Shown here in pieces: positions 44,332 to 53,419 of a stretch of DNA of 64,000 nucleotides (position 1 is its first letter; every line of letters starts with the position of its first letter). The stretch comes from Rhizobium sp. BK316 (GTDB lineage: Bacteria > Pseudomonadota > Alphaproteobacteria > Rhizobiales > Rhizobiaceae). Below the pieces are notes generated by a model. The model saw nothing but the letters and a program-made list of their open reading frames with translations, was not told the origin of the DNA and did not search any database. The stretch is from NCBI RefSeq assembly GCF_014193695.1, contig NZ_JACHZR010000006.1, forward strand, positions 310,001 through 374,000, read 5' to 3'. Position numbers and translations under genes: made by a program.

Positions 44332-44406
44332 GATTGGACCTTCGGATTGAAAGGCTTTGACTGATGGTTTACGAGCTTGGCCTTCTGCGAGAGGATTTTC
44401 AAGGTC
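44332..44406. promoter_or_regulatory. Divergent promoter region of amine catabolism pair
   Basis: Only 75 bp separate the aminotransferase and the GS-like gene, so their promoters must overlap. TTGAAAGGCTTTGACTGATGG near 44347 is a possible plus-strand promoter core. Both starts can be controlled from one site. Confidence 0.4.
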
Positions 44407-45753
44407 ATGGCGAGCAACGGCAAAGAGGCTGGTGAGGGCGATCCGCGTTTCGAGATCCTCGTTGTCGGCATGAACGGCGATCTGCGGGGCAAGCAGCTTC
44501 CGCTTTCGGCCGAAAAGAAGGTCTGGGCCGGCGATATCCGCCTGCCGACTTCCACACAGTCGCTCGATATCTGGGGCGACGACAATGACGACATTACCGG
44601 CCTGTCGCTGACGATCGGCGACCCCGACGGCAATCTCATTCCCGATAAGCGCAGCCTGACGCCGATGCCCTGGGCGCCTGAGGGCTCCATGCAGGCGCTC
44701 GCCACCATGCACGAATTCGATGGCAGCCGCAGCTTCATGGATCCGCGGGGCATTCTCGCTTCCGTTCTTGAACGCTATTCCGAGCGCGGGCTGACGCCTG
44801 TCGTCGCGACGGAATTGGAATTCTATGTGGTGGACGAGAGCTGGCGCGAGACGGGCGTGCCCTCGCCGCCTGCAAGCTTGACCTATCGCGGCGATCCGAA
44901 CGGCTTCCAGCTCTATGACATGAGCGCCGTCGATGCGCTCGACGACTACCTGCGGACTCTGCGCGCCTATGCCAAGGCGATGAACCTGCCGGCGGAGGCG
45001 ACGACGGCGGAATTCGGCCCCGGCCAGTTCGAAGTGAACCTGCTGCACCGGCCGGATGCCCTGGCGGCCGCCGACGACTGCCTCTACCTGAAGCGCGTTG
45101 CCGAGCAGGCGGCGCGCAAGCACGGGCTGAAATCGACCTGCATGGCCAAACCCTATTCGGATCATGCCGGTTCCGGTCTGCATGTGCATGCGAGCATCAT
45201 CGACAGCCACGGCAACAATATCCTCGATGCCAAAGGCGGCGAACCGACGCTTCTAAAATCGGTGACGGCAGGCATGCTGCAGACCATGCAGGAGGCGCAA
45301 CTCGTCTTTGCGCCCTTTGCCAATTCCTACCGTCGGTTCCAGCCGGGCTCCTTTGCGCCGACCGACCTCACCTGGGGCACCGGGCATCGCGGCACGGCGA
45401 TCCGTATTCCTGACAGCAACGGGCCGGCGGCGCGCATCGAGCATCGCGTGGCGGGTGCGGATGCCAATCCCTATCTGCTGCTGGCGGCCATTCTCGGCGG
45501 CATGCTGCTCGGCCTCGACGGCGATCTCGATCCCGGCGAGGAAACGACGCCCGCCTATACACCACCGGGCGCGAAGCGTCTGACGCATGATTTCCTGACA
45601 GCGGTCGAGGCCTTCCGGCAGTCGGCCTTCATCGCCAATATCTTCGGCGACAAGTATCGAAAGTTGTATGGCGACACGAAGTACAAGGAAGCAATAGCGT
45701 ACCTGCGCACCGTGTCGGATTTCGACTATCGCACATATCTCGCGCGCCTGTAG
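44407..45753 (+). CDS. Glutamine synthetase-like, gamma-glutamylpolyamine type
   Basis: The 448-residue protein belongs to the glutamine synthetase superfamily but is shorter and distinct from GlnA: metal-binding ELEFYVVDE, TTAEFGPGQFEVNL and GSGLHVHASI (with His-x-His), and NGPAARIEHRVAGADANPYL. This branch contains PuuA/GlnA3-like gamma-glutamylpolyamine synthetases. Context with a class III aminotransferase fits glutamylation of an amine such as putrescine. The ATG at 44407 is taken over an upstream TTG at 44377, since the ribosome-binding sequence is better. Confidence 0.88.
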   Translation: MASNGKEAGEGDPRFEILVVGMNGDLRGKQLPLSAEKKVWAGDIRLPTSTQSLDIWGDDNDDITGLSLTIGDPDGNLIPDKRSLTPMPWAPEGSMQALATMHEFDGSRSFMDPRGILASVLERYSERGLTPVVATELEFYVVDESWRETGVPSPPASLTYRGDPNGFQLYDMSAVDALDDYLRTLRAYAKAMNLPAEATTAEFGPGQFEVNLLHRPDALAAADDCLYLKRVAEQAARKHGLKSTCMAKPYSDHAGSGLHVHASIIDSHGNNILDAKGGEPTLLKSVTAGMLQTMQEAQLVFAPFANSYRRFQPGSFAPTDLTWGTGHRGTAIRIPDSNGPAARIEHRVAGADANPYLLLAAILGGMLLGLDGDLDPGEETTPAYTPPGAKRLTHDFLTAVEAFRQSAFIANIFGDKYRKLYGDTKYKEAIAYLRTVSDFDYRTYLARL

Positions 45754-45916
45754 TTAATAGAGCCCGTCATATCACTTTCACTTAGACGCTTTTCTTAACC
45801 CTGTTGGCATTATCGATGATCTATACTCGAAATCGGTAATATATGCCGGGTATCAGCATACTCAATAAACCGGCAACGGGGCCGGATTGGATGACGAGTT
45901 GAAAGGGATCGGTTTG

Positions 45917-47695
45917 ATGAACCGCATCACTCTTGAGGGAAAGCTGCTGTTTGCGACCGTCATCGTCGCCTTTCTCACCCTTGTTCTGACAGCGAGCGCC
46001 CTCATTCCGACCTATGAGAGCTACCGTTCGACTCATGACAATCTGCTTGCGGTGGAACGCTTCCGCCAAGTTTTGGAGGCTGGCACCCAAGTGTCCGCGG
46101 AACGTGGCCCGGCCAATGATATCATGGCGATCGAGCCGGACAGCAGCGCCCCGGCAACGGAACGCCTGAGGTTCTTCCGGCGCATCAGCGATCAGGCGCT
46201 CGAGGCTCTCGACGAGCCGCTCGCCGTCGATGTCTCTTCCGCCCTGCCCGACCTGCAGAAGGCGCTGGCCGATACCAGAGACCAGCTTCGCAAAGCCCGT
46301 GAGGCCGTGGACCGGGTTGCTGCAACACCGCTTGCCGAGCGCCGGCCGGAGGATGTCCAGGCCGCGATCGGCGAAATGATCGAGGTGATCGAAACCTTCC
46401 AGGCTGTCGTCGACTGGCACGTGGCGGCCTTCACGAGCCGCCAATCGGAACTGACTGCTCCGTTCCTGACAGGGCGGATGATCAGCGACATGCGCGAATA
46501 TGGCGGCCGGGCCGCCTCGCAGATCATGGGGCCGATCGCCACGCGCCAGCCGCTGCGCGACAGCCATGTCACCGATGCCAGCCGCACCATCGGCCGGCTT
46601 CTGGAATTGCGCGCGCTGATGGAGGGCCAGAAGGTCGTCAGCGATAACGACACGCTGTCTGCCAACCTCATGAAGGATGTCGATGCGATCTTTTTCGGAT
46701 CCGGCCTCGACCTCGTGAAGATCCTCATCGAACAAGGCAAGATTTCCGGCGACTATTCGATCTCCGCCGTCGATCTGACGCACAACTATGTCCCGACGCT
46801 GCAGCCGCTGGCGCGGCTGCGCACGGTCTTCCTCAACGATGTCGTGAAGCGCTATCGGACCCAGCATGACACAGCCTCCTACCGTCTGGCCGTCATTGCG
46901 CTCATCACAGCCTCTGCGCTCGCAGTGCTGCTCACCCTCTTCCGCTCCATCCGCCTTCATATGCTCGATCCGCTGCTGACGGCGCGCCGGCAGATCATCG
47001 CGCTTGCCGAGGGCAGCGCCATGACAAACCTTGAGACGATCTCCAAGGCACCGGAGATGCGCAGTCTGTTCGAAGCACTGGAACTGCTGCGCGGCAAGCT
47101 TGACGAACGGGCCGAATATGAAGCCCGGCTGAAGATGCAGGCCGAGAAGGATGGGCTGACCGGCGTATGGAACCGCCGGGCGCTGGAAGGCTTCGGCAAT
47201 GCGCCTTCGGAGCACGAGGAAGATGTCTGCCTGATGCTGATCGACATCGATCACTTCAAGACGGTCAACGATACCTATGGCCACCTGACGGGTGATGCCG
47301 TGCTCATCGAAATCGCGTCACGGCTGCAGGGTGCGATGCGGCCGACGGATATCGTGGCGCGCTATGGCGGGGAGGAATTCGCCGTTCTCGTTTCCAGATC
47401 GGATCTTTCGAACACCGTGGATTTTGCCGAAGAACTTCGCAGCCATATTCAAGCGCATGTCATCCGCGACGCGGAAACCGGTATGGATCTCTCCATCACT
47501 GTCAGCATCGGCGTCGCCTCCGGCCGGTGCGGCGCAAATGGCTGGCGCCAGCTCATCGCATCGGCCGACGAGGCGCTTTACTGCGCCAAGAAGAAGGGAC
47601 GCAATCGCACCTGTGTTTTCGGAGACGAGGCGGACCGGGATATCGTCGAAGGCGCTCTCATTCCTTTCAGAGCCAGGCGCTCCGCTGCGCTCTGA
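45917..47695 (+). CDS. Membrane diguanylate cyclase (GGDEF)
   Basis: The 592-residue protein has an N-terminal membrane segment (about residues 9-30), a large helical periplasmic domain (about 31-310) with SAERGPANDIM, a second membrane segment (about 315-335), a HAMP-like linker and a GGDEF domain with the active motif RYGGEEFAVL (GGEEF), DIDHFKTVNDTYGH and KKKGRNR. It should make cyclic di-GMP in response to a periplasmic signal. No inhibitory RxxD site is obvious. The ATG has AAAGGGATC upstream. It ends 3 bp from the convergent lipid kinase gene. Confidence 0.9.
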   Translation: MNRITLEGKLLFATVIVAFLTLVLTASALIPTYESYRSTHDNLLAVERFRQVLEAGTQVSAERGPANDIMAIEPDSSAPATERLRFFRRISDQALEALDEPLAVDVSSALPDLQKALADTRDQLRKAREAVDRVAATPLAERRPEDVQAAIGEMIEVIETFQAVVDWHVAAFTSRQSELTAPFLTGRMISDMREYGGRAASQIMGPIATRQPLRDSHVTDASRTIGRLLELRALMEGQKVVSDNDTLSANLMKDVDAIFFGSGLDLVKILIEQGKISGDYSISAVDLTHNYVPTLQPLARLRTVFLNDVVKRYRTQHDTASYRLAVIALITASALAVLLTLFRSIRLHMLDPLLTARRQIIALAEGSAMTNLETISKAPEMRSLFEALELLRGKLDERAEYEARLKMQAEKDGLTGVWNRRALEGFGNAPSEHEEDVCLMLIDIDHFKTVNDTYGHLTGDAVLIEIASRLQGAMRPTDIVARYGGEEFAVLVSRSDLSNTVDFAEELRSHIQAHVIRDAETGMDLSITVSIGVASGRCGANGWRQLIASADEALYCAKKKGRNRTCVFGDEADRDIVEGALIPFRARRSAAL

Positions 47696-47698
47696 GCG

Positions 47699-48643
47699 TC
47701 AGGCCGCCGGCTCGCGCCGCTCCCTTTCGCCTTCCTGTGCGGCAAGCCCCTGCTTGACCAGCACCTTCAATTCGCCTGGGTGCAGCTTGATCGTGATATC
47801 GCGCTCCAGCGGCAGAAGCTCGCCATCCATGACGCAGTTCGCCTTGGCGCGCAGCTTCGGAAAGTGCAGATTGACCTCGGCCGGATGCATGACCATGACC
47901 GCATCGTTTTCGCGGAACCTGCCGCGCAGCATGTCGATCGCCAACCGTGCGACACCGAGCGGTTTCAGCGGTTTTGCCGTGTAGAAGCCAAGCTCGCCGC
48001 TGCGCAGATTGTCGGCATAGAGCAGCGCGTTTTCGCCGAAGGGATTGTTGGAGACGGAGATGGCGGAGACGCGGCGGGTTTCCTTCATGCCGGCCGCCTC
48101 GAACTCGACCTCGAATTCCGGCGGGTTGAAGACGACGCCGAAAGCCGCACGGGCGCTCGCCCGCAACTTTCCGAGGCGGGAGCGATAGCTGTAGGAGTTG
48201 CGGTAGCGCACCATGCGCGCATGCAGGCCGGCGGAGAACTGGTGGATGAAGGGCCTTCCGTTGGCACTGGCGATATCGATATTGTCGAGCTCGCCGAAAG
48301 CCAGCACGTCGAGCGCCTGCCAGATATCGAGCGGCACTTTCAGCGAGCGGGCAAAGAGGTTCATGGTACCGGCCGGCACGACGCCGAGCGCCACACCGTT
48401 CCTCCAGGCAATCGATGCGGCCGCCGAAATTGTGCCGTCACCGCCGCCGGCAACGATGCCGTCGACGTCGTCGCGCCGAGCGGCACGTTCCATGGCGGGA
48501 ACAATCTCGCCGCCGGAAAAGACGATCGCTTCGAAATCATGCCCGGCATCGCGGAAGACCTCCTCCGCGCGCTTCTCGTAAGCCTGCATGTCCGTCGTTC
48601 TGAAGGTACCGCCGTCGCGATTGAAAAAGCCGACGAGCTTCAT
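47699..48643 (-). CDS. Diacylglycerol kinase-family lipid kinase
   Basis: The 314-residue protein has the DAGK catalytic pattern: FFNRDGGTFR at the start, the ATP motif GGGDGTISAAASIAW, and GVVPAGTMNLFARSL. C-terminal beta sandwich with VVFNPPEFEVEFEA and CVMDGELLPLERDITI. The family also includes sphingosine and YegS-type phosphatidylglycerol kinases, so the lipid is uncertain. It is cytoplasmic or membrane-peripheral. The ATG at 48641-48643 fits the family start. Confidence 0.88.
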   Translation of the reverse strand: MKLVGFFNRDGGTFRTTDMQAYEKRAEEVFRDAGHDFEAIVFSGGEIVPAMERAARRDDVDGIVAGGGDGTISAAASIAWRNGVALGVVPAGTMNLFARSLKVPLDIWQALDVLAFGELDNIDIASANGRPFIHQFSAGLHARMVRYRNSYSYRSRLGKLRASARAAFGVVFNPPEFEVEFEAAGMKETRRVSAISVSNNPFGENALLYADNLRSGELGFYTAKPLKPLGVARLAIDMLRGRFRENDAVMVMHPAEVNLHFPKLRAKANCVMDGELLPLERDITIKLHPGELKVLVKQGLAAQEGERERREPAA

Positions 48644-48942
48644 AAAGTGCCTGTTCCTATCTATCCCTGTCCTCAAGAGATGGTTGGCGCACCTGCGATT
48701 TCAAGCCGGATGGTTTTTCCGGTCACATCGCTGAAACGCAAATATTGCAATGGACGTATGCAGATAGCAGGACGCTGCACTGCAAAAAAAGCACTCGACG
48801 CTTCCGACTTTGCGCTCAATAGATGGGAGTATTGGAGATCATATCTCCTCCTCCCGCCATTTCTGCCCGCCAATTGTAAATGACCGGCCCTGCGCGTCCC
48901 GCCAGCGGCCGTCACCAAGTACAGATCCTCCGAGGACCGCCC
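48644..48942. other. Gene-free divergent region
   Basis: These 299 bp separate the lipid kinase from the MFS transporter. They include a T-rich promoter-like stretch, an A8 run at 48783-48790 and the palindrome GGAGATCATATCTCC (48835-48849), a possible operator. No gene is supported, although the frame of the transporter is open from 48880. Confidence 0.4.
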
Positions 48943-50175
48943 GTGAGCCAGGTTGCCGTCAACGATTCCATCGATGAGTCTGTCGAGTCTGGGCCGGAGG
49001 CGGAGCTTCCTTCCGCCATGACCGTCGCACTGGTGCAGTTGGCGCTCGCCGCCGGCGGCTTCGGCATCGGCACGGGCGAATTCGCCATCATGGGTCTGTT
49101 GCCGAACGTGGCCGATATCTTTTCGGTCACGACCCCGCAGGCAGGTTATGTCATCAGCGCCTATGCGCTCGGCGTCGTCATCGGCGCACCGGTCATTGCC
49201 GTGCTTGCAGCCAAGATGGCGCGGCGCACGCTGCTGCTCTGCCTCATGCTGCTCTTTGCCGTCGGCAATATCCTGAGCGCTGTCGCTCCGACCTTCGAGA
49301 GCTTCGCCGTATTGCGCTTCATCACCGGCCTGCCGCATGGCGCCTATTTCGGCGTGGCCGCCCTCGTCGCTGCCTCCATGGTGCCGGTGCATCGCCGTGC
49401 GCGGGCCGTCGGCCGTGTCATGCTCGGCCTGACGGTCGCCACCCTGCTCGGCACGCCGCTGACCACCTTCTTCGGCCAGGCGCTCGACTGGCAGGTCGCC
49501 TTCCTGACGGTCGGCATCATCGGCCTCGTGACGGTCGCTCTCATCTGGTTCTACGTGCCGCATGACAAGGTCTCGGAAGAGGCAAGCGCGTTGCGCGAAC
49601 TCAGCGCCTTCCGCCGTCCGCAGATCCTACTGACGCTTGCCATTGCCGCTGTCGGTTATGGCGGCATGTTCGCGATGTTCAGCTATATCGCCTCGACAAC
49701 GACGCAGGTGGCCATGCTGCCGGAGACGGCCGTTGCGCTTATGCTCGTGCTGTTCGGTGTCGGCATGAATGCCGGAAATGTCATCGGCTCCTGGCTGGCG
49801 GATAAATCGCTGCTCGGCACGATCGGCGGTTCGCTGGTCTATAATATCGTGGTGCTGACGATGTTCTCTCTGACGGCTTCCAACCCCTACATGCTCGGGC
49901 TTTGCGTCTTCCTCGTCGGCTGCGGTTTTGCGGCAGGCCCGGCGCTGCAGACGCGGCTGATGGATGTCGCGGCCGATGCACAGACGCTGGCTGCCGCCTC
50001 CAACCATTCGGCCTTCAATATTGCCAACGCCATCGGCGCATGGCTCGGTGGCCTCGTCATTGCCGCTGGCTATGGCTTTGCGGCAACCGGCTATGTCGGC
50101 GCCGTCCTGTCCTTCCTCGGCCTCTTCGTCTTTGCAGCGTCGCTACGCCTGGAGCTCCGCAGCCGGAGCGCTTAA
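48943..50175 (+). CDS. MFS transporter, sugar/drug efflux (DHA1) type
   Basis: The 410-residue inner-membrane protein has 12 predicted membrane segments with the MFS motifs ALGVVIGAPVIAVLAAKMARR (loop 2-3) and RFITGLPHGAYFGVAALVAA (segment 4). The N-terminal 35 residues are polar. It resembles AraJ/YdhP-type exporters. I chose the GTG at 48943 with CGAGGA upstream. The gene end overlaps the end of the convergent HxlR gene by 33 bp. Substrate unknown. Confidence 0.88.
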   Translation: MSQVAVNDSIDESVESGPEAELPSAMTVALVQLALAAGGFGIGTGEFAIMGLLPNVADIFSVTTPQAGYVISAYALGVVIGAPVIAVLAAKMARRTLLLCLMLLFAVGNILSAVAPTFESFAVLRFITGLPHGAYFGVAALVAASMVPVHRRARAVGRVMLGLTVATLLGTPLTTFFGQALDWQVAFLTVGIIGLVTVALIWFYVPHDKVSEEASALRELSAFRRPQILLTLAIAAVGYGGMFAMFSYIASTTTQVAMLPETAVALMLVLFGVGMNAGNVIGSWLADKSLLGTIGGSLVYNIVVLTMFSLTASNPYMLGLCVFLVGCGFAAGPALQTRLMDVAADAQTLAAASNHSAFNIANAIGAWLGGLVIAAGYGFAATGYVGAVLSFLGLFVFAASLRLELRSRSA

Positions 50176-50544
50176 CGCCTTCGAGATACGCAGTTCCCGG
50201 CCTTCCGGGCTGCAGAAGACGAATTCATCGCCCCAGGCGGCAAGCGCCCGGATGACCGGCTTCAGCGTGGAGCCGAGCGGTGTCAGCGCATATTCGACAC
50301 GCGGCGGCACGACCGGGTAAACTGTTCGTGAGATCAGGCCGGATTCTTCGAGCTCCCGCAGCTGCTTGGTCAGCATGCGCTGGGTGATCGCCGGCAGATG
50401 GCGTCTCAGCTCGTTGAAGCGTAAAGTCTTGTCCATCAGGTGGAAAAGGATCACGCCTTTCCACTTTCCATCGAGATAGCTCAGCGTCGCCTCCACCGGG
50501 CAACCGGGAAAATTCGTGACCAGTTTGGCGCGCGGCAGCGACAT
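50143..50544 (-). CDS. HxlR-family redox-type regulator
   Basis: The 133-residue protein is a winged-helix HxlR regulator: TLSYLDGKWKGVILFHLMD, LRFNELRRHLPAITQRMLTKQ and VYPVVPPRVEYALTPLG. A single conserved cysteine (Cys15 in NFPGCPVEA) precedes the first helix, as in YodB/QorR quinone- and thiol-sensing members. It is divergent from a quinone-oxidoreductase-like gene, the usual target. An inverted repeat overlaps its ribosome-binding region, consistent with autorepression. It overlaps the MFS gene end by 33 bp. Confidence 0.92.
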   Translation of the reverse strand: MSLPRAKLVTNFPGCPVEATLSYLDGKWKGVILFHLMDKTLRFNELRRHLPAITQRMLTKQLRELEESGLISRTVYPVVPPRVEYALTPLGSTLKPVIRALAAWGDEFVFCSPEGRELRISKALSAPAAELQA

Positions 50545-50548
50545 TTAC

Positions 50549-50566
50549 AGTATCCTTTTTGGTACT
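50549..50566. promoter_or_regulatory. Candidate HxlR operator
   Basis: AGTATCC, five T, then GGTACT forms an inverted repeat (6 of 7 bp), similar to HxlR-type AGTA...TACT boxes. It begins 5 bp upstream of the HxlR start and covers its ribosome-binding site (AAAGGA). Just beyond it is GTACTACGTAC. It could regulate both divergent genes. Confidence 0.6.
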
Positions 50567-50649
50567 ACGTACAGAATTTGTGCATTCTTGCGTTGCCGGA
50601 ACATAGGTCGCATCTAGCTCTCGTGCAATGAACACAGGAGTTTCAAAAG

Positions 50650-51663
50650 ATGCGTGCCGTCGCCTACAAAACCCCGCAGCCGATCGCTGCCGAAACCTCG
50701 CTGATCGATGTCGAACTGCCCACACCCGAAGCTCGGGGGCACGACCTGCTGGTCGAGATCAAGGCCGTCTCCGTCAATCCCGTCGACGTGAAGGTGCGCG
50801 CTCATATGGCACCGCCCGCCGATGAGCTGAAGGTACTGGGCTTCGATGCCGCCGGCATCGTCAAGGCAGTCGGTTCGGATGTGACGCTGTTTACGCCAGG
50901 CGATGAGGTCTTCTATTCCGGCGTCATCAATCGCCCCGGCTCGAATGCCGAGTTCCAGCTCGTCGACGAACGCATCGTCGGCAGGAAGCCTGACAGCCTG
51001 GACTTCGCTGCAGCCGCCGCCCTGCCGCTGACTTCGATCACCGCTTATGAAGCGCTGTTCGACCGGTTGCGCGTGACCGATCCCGTGCCGGGTGCGGCCC
51101 CTGCCGTGCTCATCATCGGTGGTGCGGGCGGCGTCGGTTCGATCGCCATCCAGATCGCCCGCGTGCTGACGGATCTCACCGTCATCGCCACGGCTTCACG
51201 CCCGGAAACGCAGGACTGGGTTAGGGAACTCGGCGCCCATCACGTCATCGACCATTCCAAGCCGATCGCACCGCAGGTCGCAGCGCTTGGTATCGGCGCA
51301 CCGGGTTTCATCTTCTCGACCACGAATACGGACAAACACGTTGCCGATATCGTGGAGGCGCTGGCACCGCAGGGCCGCTTCGCACTGATCGACGATCCCA
51401 AGACCTTCGATATCGTTCCTTTCAAACGGAAGGCCGCTTCGGTTCACTGGGAACTGATGTTCACCCGTCCGCTCTTCGGCACGCCCGACATGATCGAGCA
51501 GCACAAGATTCTGAACAGGATTTCCGAGCTCGTCGACACTGGCAAGATCCGCACGACGCTGTCGGAAACGGTCGGTACGATCAATGCGGCGAACCTGAAA
51601 AAGGCGCATGCCATGGTCGAAAGCGGCAGGATGAAGGGCAAGGTCGTTCTTGCCGGCTTCTGA
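50650..51663 (+). CDS. Zinc-type alcohol dehydrogenase/quinone oxidoreductase
   Basis: The 337-residue protein is a medium-chain dehydrogenase of the QOR1 branch: substrate domain with VEIKAVSVNPVDVKVR and LGFDAAGIVKAVGSDV, and an NADPH Rossmann motif IIGGAGGVGSIAIQIARVL. The zinc cysteines are absent, as in quinone reductases. It probably reduces quinones or electrophiles, and its expression is likely set by the divergent HxlR protein. The ATG has CAGGAG upstream. Confidence 0.9.
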   Translation: MRAVAYKTPQPIAAETSLIDVELPTPEARGHDLLVEIKAVSVNPVDVKVRAHMAPPADELKVLGFDAAGIVKAVGSDVTLFTPGDEVFYSGVINRPGSNAEFQLVDERIVGRKPDSLDFAAAAALPLTSITAYEALFDRLRVTDPVPGAAPAVLIIGGAGGVGSIAIQIARVLTDLTVIATASRPETQDWVRELGAHHVIDHSKPIAPQVAALGIGAPGFIFSTTNTDKHVADIVEALAPQGRFALIDDPKTFDIVPFKRKAASVHWELMFTRPLFGTPDMIEQHKILNRISELVDTGKIRTTLSETVGTINAANLKKAHAMVESGRMKGKVVLAGF

Positions 51664-51979
51664 GGTTTTCGACGTCGAAAATCCGCTTTTTCCGACGCTA
51701 GAAATATTGCGTAAAGGATGCTGACCTATAATGCCGCGCCGAGGGTGCGGCATTCTGGCGTTAAACATCTAAGCAGCTTGACTTTTTCCGCATTCGAGAC
51801 CACCTAGTGGGACACGTGCATGACATACGCCGCGCACGGATATCAACGGAGCCATCATCACGATGCCAAGCGACAGTAGCAGTCGATTGCCTTTGCCGTA
51901 CGCGGCCGTCGCGCGCTGACCTGGATGCTCCAGGCTCGCCCGTTCGGACGCTACGGCGGATCGACGGAAAGGCGAGCCA
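51664..51979 (+). promoter_or_regulatory. Long structured leader of mgtE
   Basis: These 316 bp carry no gene. A hairpin AATGCCGC / GCGGCATT (51730-51754) lies near the qor end. Nearer mgtE, CCTGGA-tgc-TCCAGG (51920-51934) and GGCTCGCC / GGCGAGCC (51933-51940 with 51971-51978) share two bases, so they cannot both form. The second arm ends 1 bp before the mgtE start and covers its likely ribosome-binding region. This looks like a switchable leader; it is not the known M-box by motif. Confidence 0.5.
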
Positions 51980-53353
51980 ATGAATATCAATCGCTTCCCC
52001 CTGCGGGCCGGCTATGCCGCCCGTGCCTTCATGAACAACAGCCGTGTCGCGACCATCGCCGAGCGCGTGGAATCGCTGAACGGGCTCGCCCCGGCTGAAG
52101 CCGGCCGCATCCTTTCGCGGATGCCGCAGGACTATGCCGTCAACATTCTCGACCGTCCGGAGCTGCGCAACGCGCCGGCCATTCTGGCGCTGATGGACAG
52201 TGCGGATTCGGCCCGGCTGCTGCACGGCATGTCGAACGACCGCGTCGCCGACGTCCTGCTGGAACTCGGTGTCGACGACCGCGTACGCCTGTTCTCCAGC
52301 CTGGAAGAACCTGTTCGTATCGCCATCCAGCATCTGATGGGCTATCCGCCGCGCACGGCCGGCAGCATCATGACGACGGAATTCGTCAGCGTGCCCGATG
52401 ACTGGACCGTCGCGCAGACGCTGGACCATGTGCGGCAGGTCGAGCGCTCGCGCGAGACCGTCTATGCCATCTATGTGCTGGATCACAATTCCGGCGCGCT
52501 GATGCATGTCGTCACCCTTCGCCGCCTCATTACTGGCGAGCCCGATGCCTCGATCCTGTCCGTAGCTCAGAAGGGCACGCCGGTTTCGGCCAATGCGCTG
52601 ATGAAGCAGGAAGATGTCGCACGGCTGATCCGCAAGCACGACCTGCTGGCGCTGCCGGTGATCGACGATCATGGCCTGATCCTCGGCATCGTCACCGTCG
52701 ATGACGTCATCGACACGATGATCGCGGATACGACGGAAGCCGCCCAGAAATTCGGCGGTATGGAAGCGCTCGGCAAGCCCTATATGAAGATCGGCTTCGG
52801 CGGCATGATCCGCAAGCGGGCCGGCTGGCTCTGTGCCCTCTTCCTCGGCGAAATGCTGACGGCAAGCGCCATGCAGCATTTCGAAGGCGAGCTGGAAAAG
52901 GCCGTCGTGCTGACGCTCTTCATTCCGTTGATCATGAGCTCCGGCGGTAACTCCGGTTCGCAGGCAACCTCGCTCATCATCCGGGCGCTCGCCGTCGGCG
53001 AGTTGAAGCTGAGCGACTGGTGGCGGGTGCTGCTGCGCGAACTGCCGACGGGCATTGTGCTCGGCGCCATTCTCGGGCTTGTCGGCCTGCTGCGCGTGAT
53101 CTTCTGGCAGACGGCCGGGCTCTATGATTACGGCCCGCACTGGCAGCTGGTCGGCCTGACGGTCTTTGCCGCATTGGTCGGCATCGTCACCTTCGGCTCC
53201 ATGTCCGGTTCGATGCTGCCCTTCCTGTTGCAGAAACTGCGGCTCGATCCGGCAACGGCATCGGCTCCGTTCGTCGCCACGCTGGTCGATGTCACCGGGC
53301 TCGTCATCTACTTCTCGGTGGCGCTGCTCATCCTCAGCGGGACGCTGCTGTAG
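51980..53353 (+). CDS. mgtE: Magnesium transporter MgtE
   Basis: The 457-residue channel has the family order: N domain with helical repeats (ILSRMPQDYAVNILDRPELR), two CBS domains (about residues 135-255; DDHGLILGIVTVDDVID), a connecting helix and five membrane segments, with the signature MSSGGNSGSQATSLIIRALA and a late SGSMLPFLLQKL. MgtE opens at low internal magnesium through its CBS domains. Length and motifs are complete. It has a long leader with competing hairpins upstream and a terminator downstream. Confidence 0.95.
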   Translation: MNINRFPLRAGYAARAFMNNSRVATIAERVESLNGLAPAEAGRILSRMPQDYAVNILDRPELRNAPAILALMDSADSARLLHGMSNDRVADVLLELGVDDRVRLFSSLEEPVRIAIQHLMGYPPRTAGSIMTTEFVSVPDDWTVAQTLDHVRQVERSRETVYAIYVLDHNSGALMHVVTLRRLITGEPDASILSVAQKGTPVSANALMKQEDVARLIRKHDLLALPVIDDHGLILGIVTVDDVIDTMIADTTEAAQKFGGMEALGKPYMKIGFGGMIRKRAGWLCALFLGEMLTASAMQHFEGELEKAVVLTLFIPLIMSSGGNSGSQATSLIIRALAVGELKLSDWWRVLLRELPTGIVLGAILGLVGLLRVIFWQTAGLYDYGPHWQLVGLTVFAALVGIVTFGSMSGSMLPFLLQKLRLDPATASAPFVATLVDVTGLVIYFSVALLILSGTLL

Positions 53354-53362
53354 TTCTTTGAT

Positions 53363-53404
53363 CAGAGGCGGAGATTTAGGCTGGGCTAAAACCATCCGCC
53401 TCTG
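53363..53404. terminator. Bidirectional terminator
   Basis: CAGAGGCGGA and TCCGCCTCTG form a perfect 10-bp stem around a 22-nt loop that contains TTAG/CTAA. It lies between convergent mgtE and the Lrp-type regulator. No strong T-run. Confidence 0.65.
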
Positions 53405-53419
53405 GTGTCCTAAGGCGTG

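Noticed and set aside
44377..45210. Extension of the aminotransferase frame to 45210
   Set aside because: The extra 293 codons are antisense to the GS-like gene; the family start at 44331 has a normal N-terminus.
45821..47284. 487-codon minus-strand frame opposite the diguanylate cyclase
   Set aside because: Shadow frame; the plus strand has a complete GGDEF protein.
51664..51979. M-box (ykoK) magnesium riboswitch before mgtE
   Set aside because: I could not find the conserved M-box blocks; only the local hairpin competition is reported.
51761..53395. 544-codon minus-strand frame opposite mgtE
   Set aside because: Shadow of mgtE; it is rich in Gln, Asp, His and Arg and has no motif.
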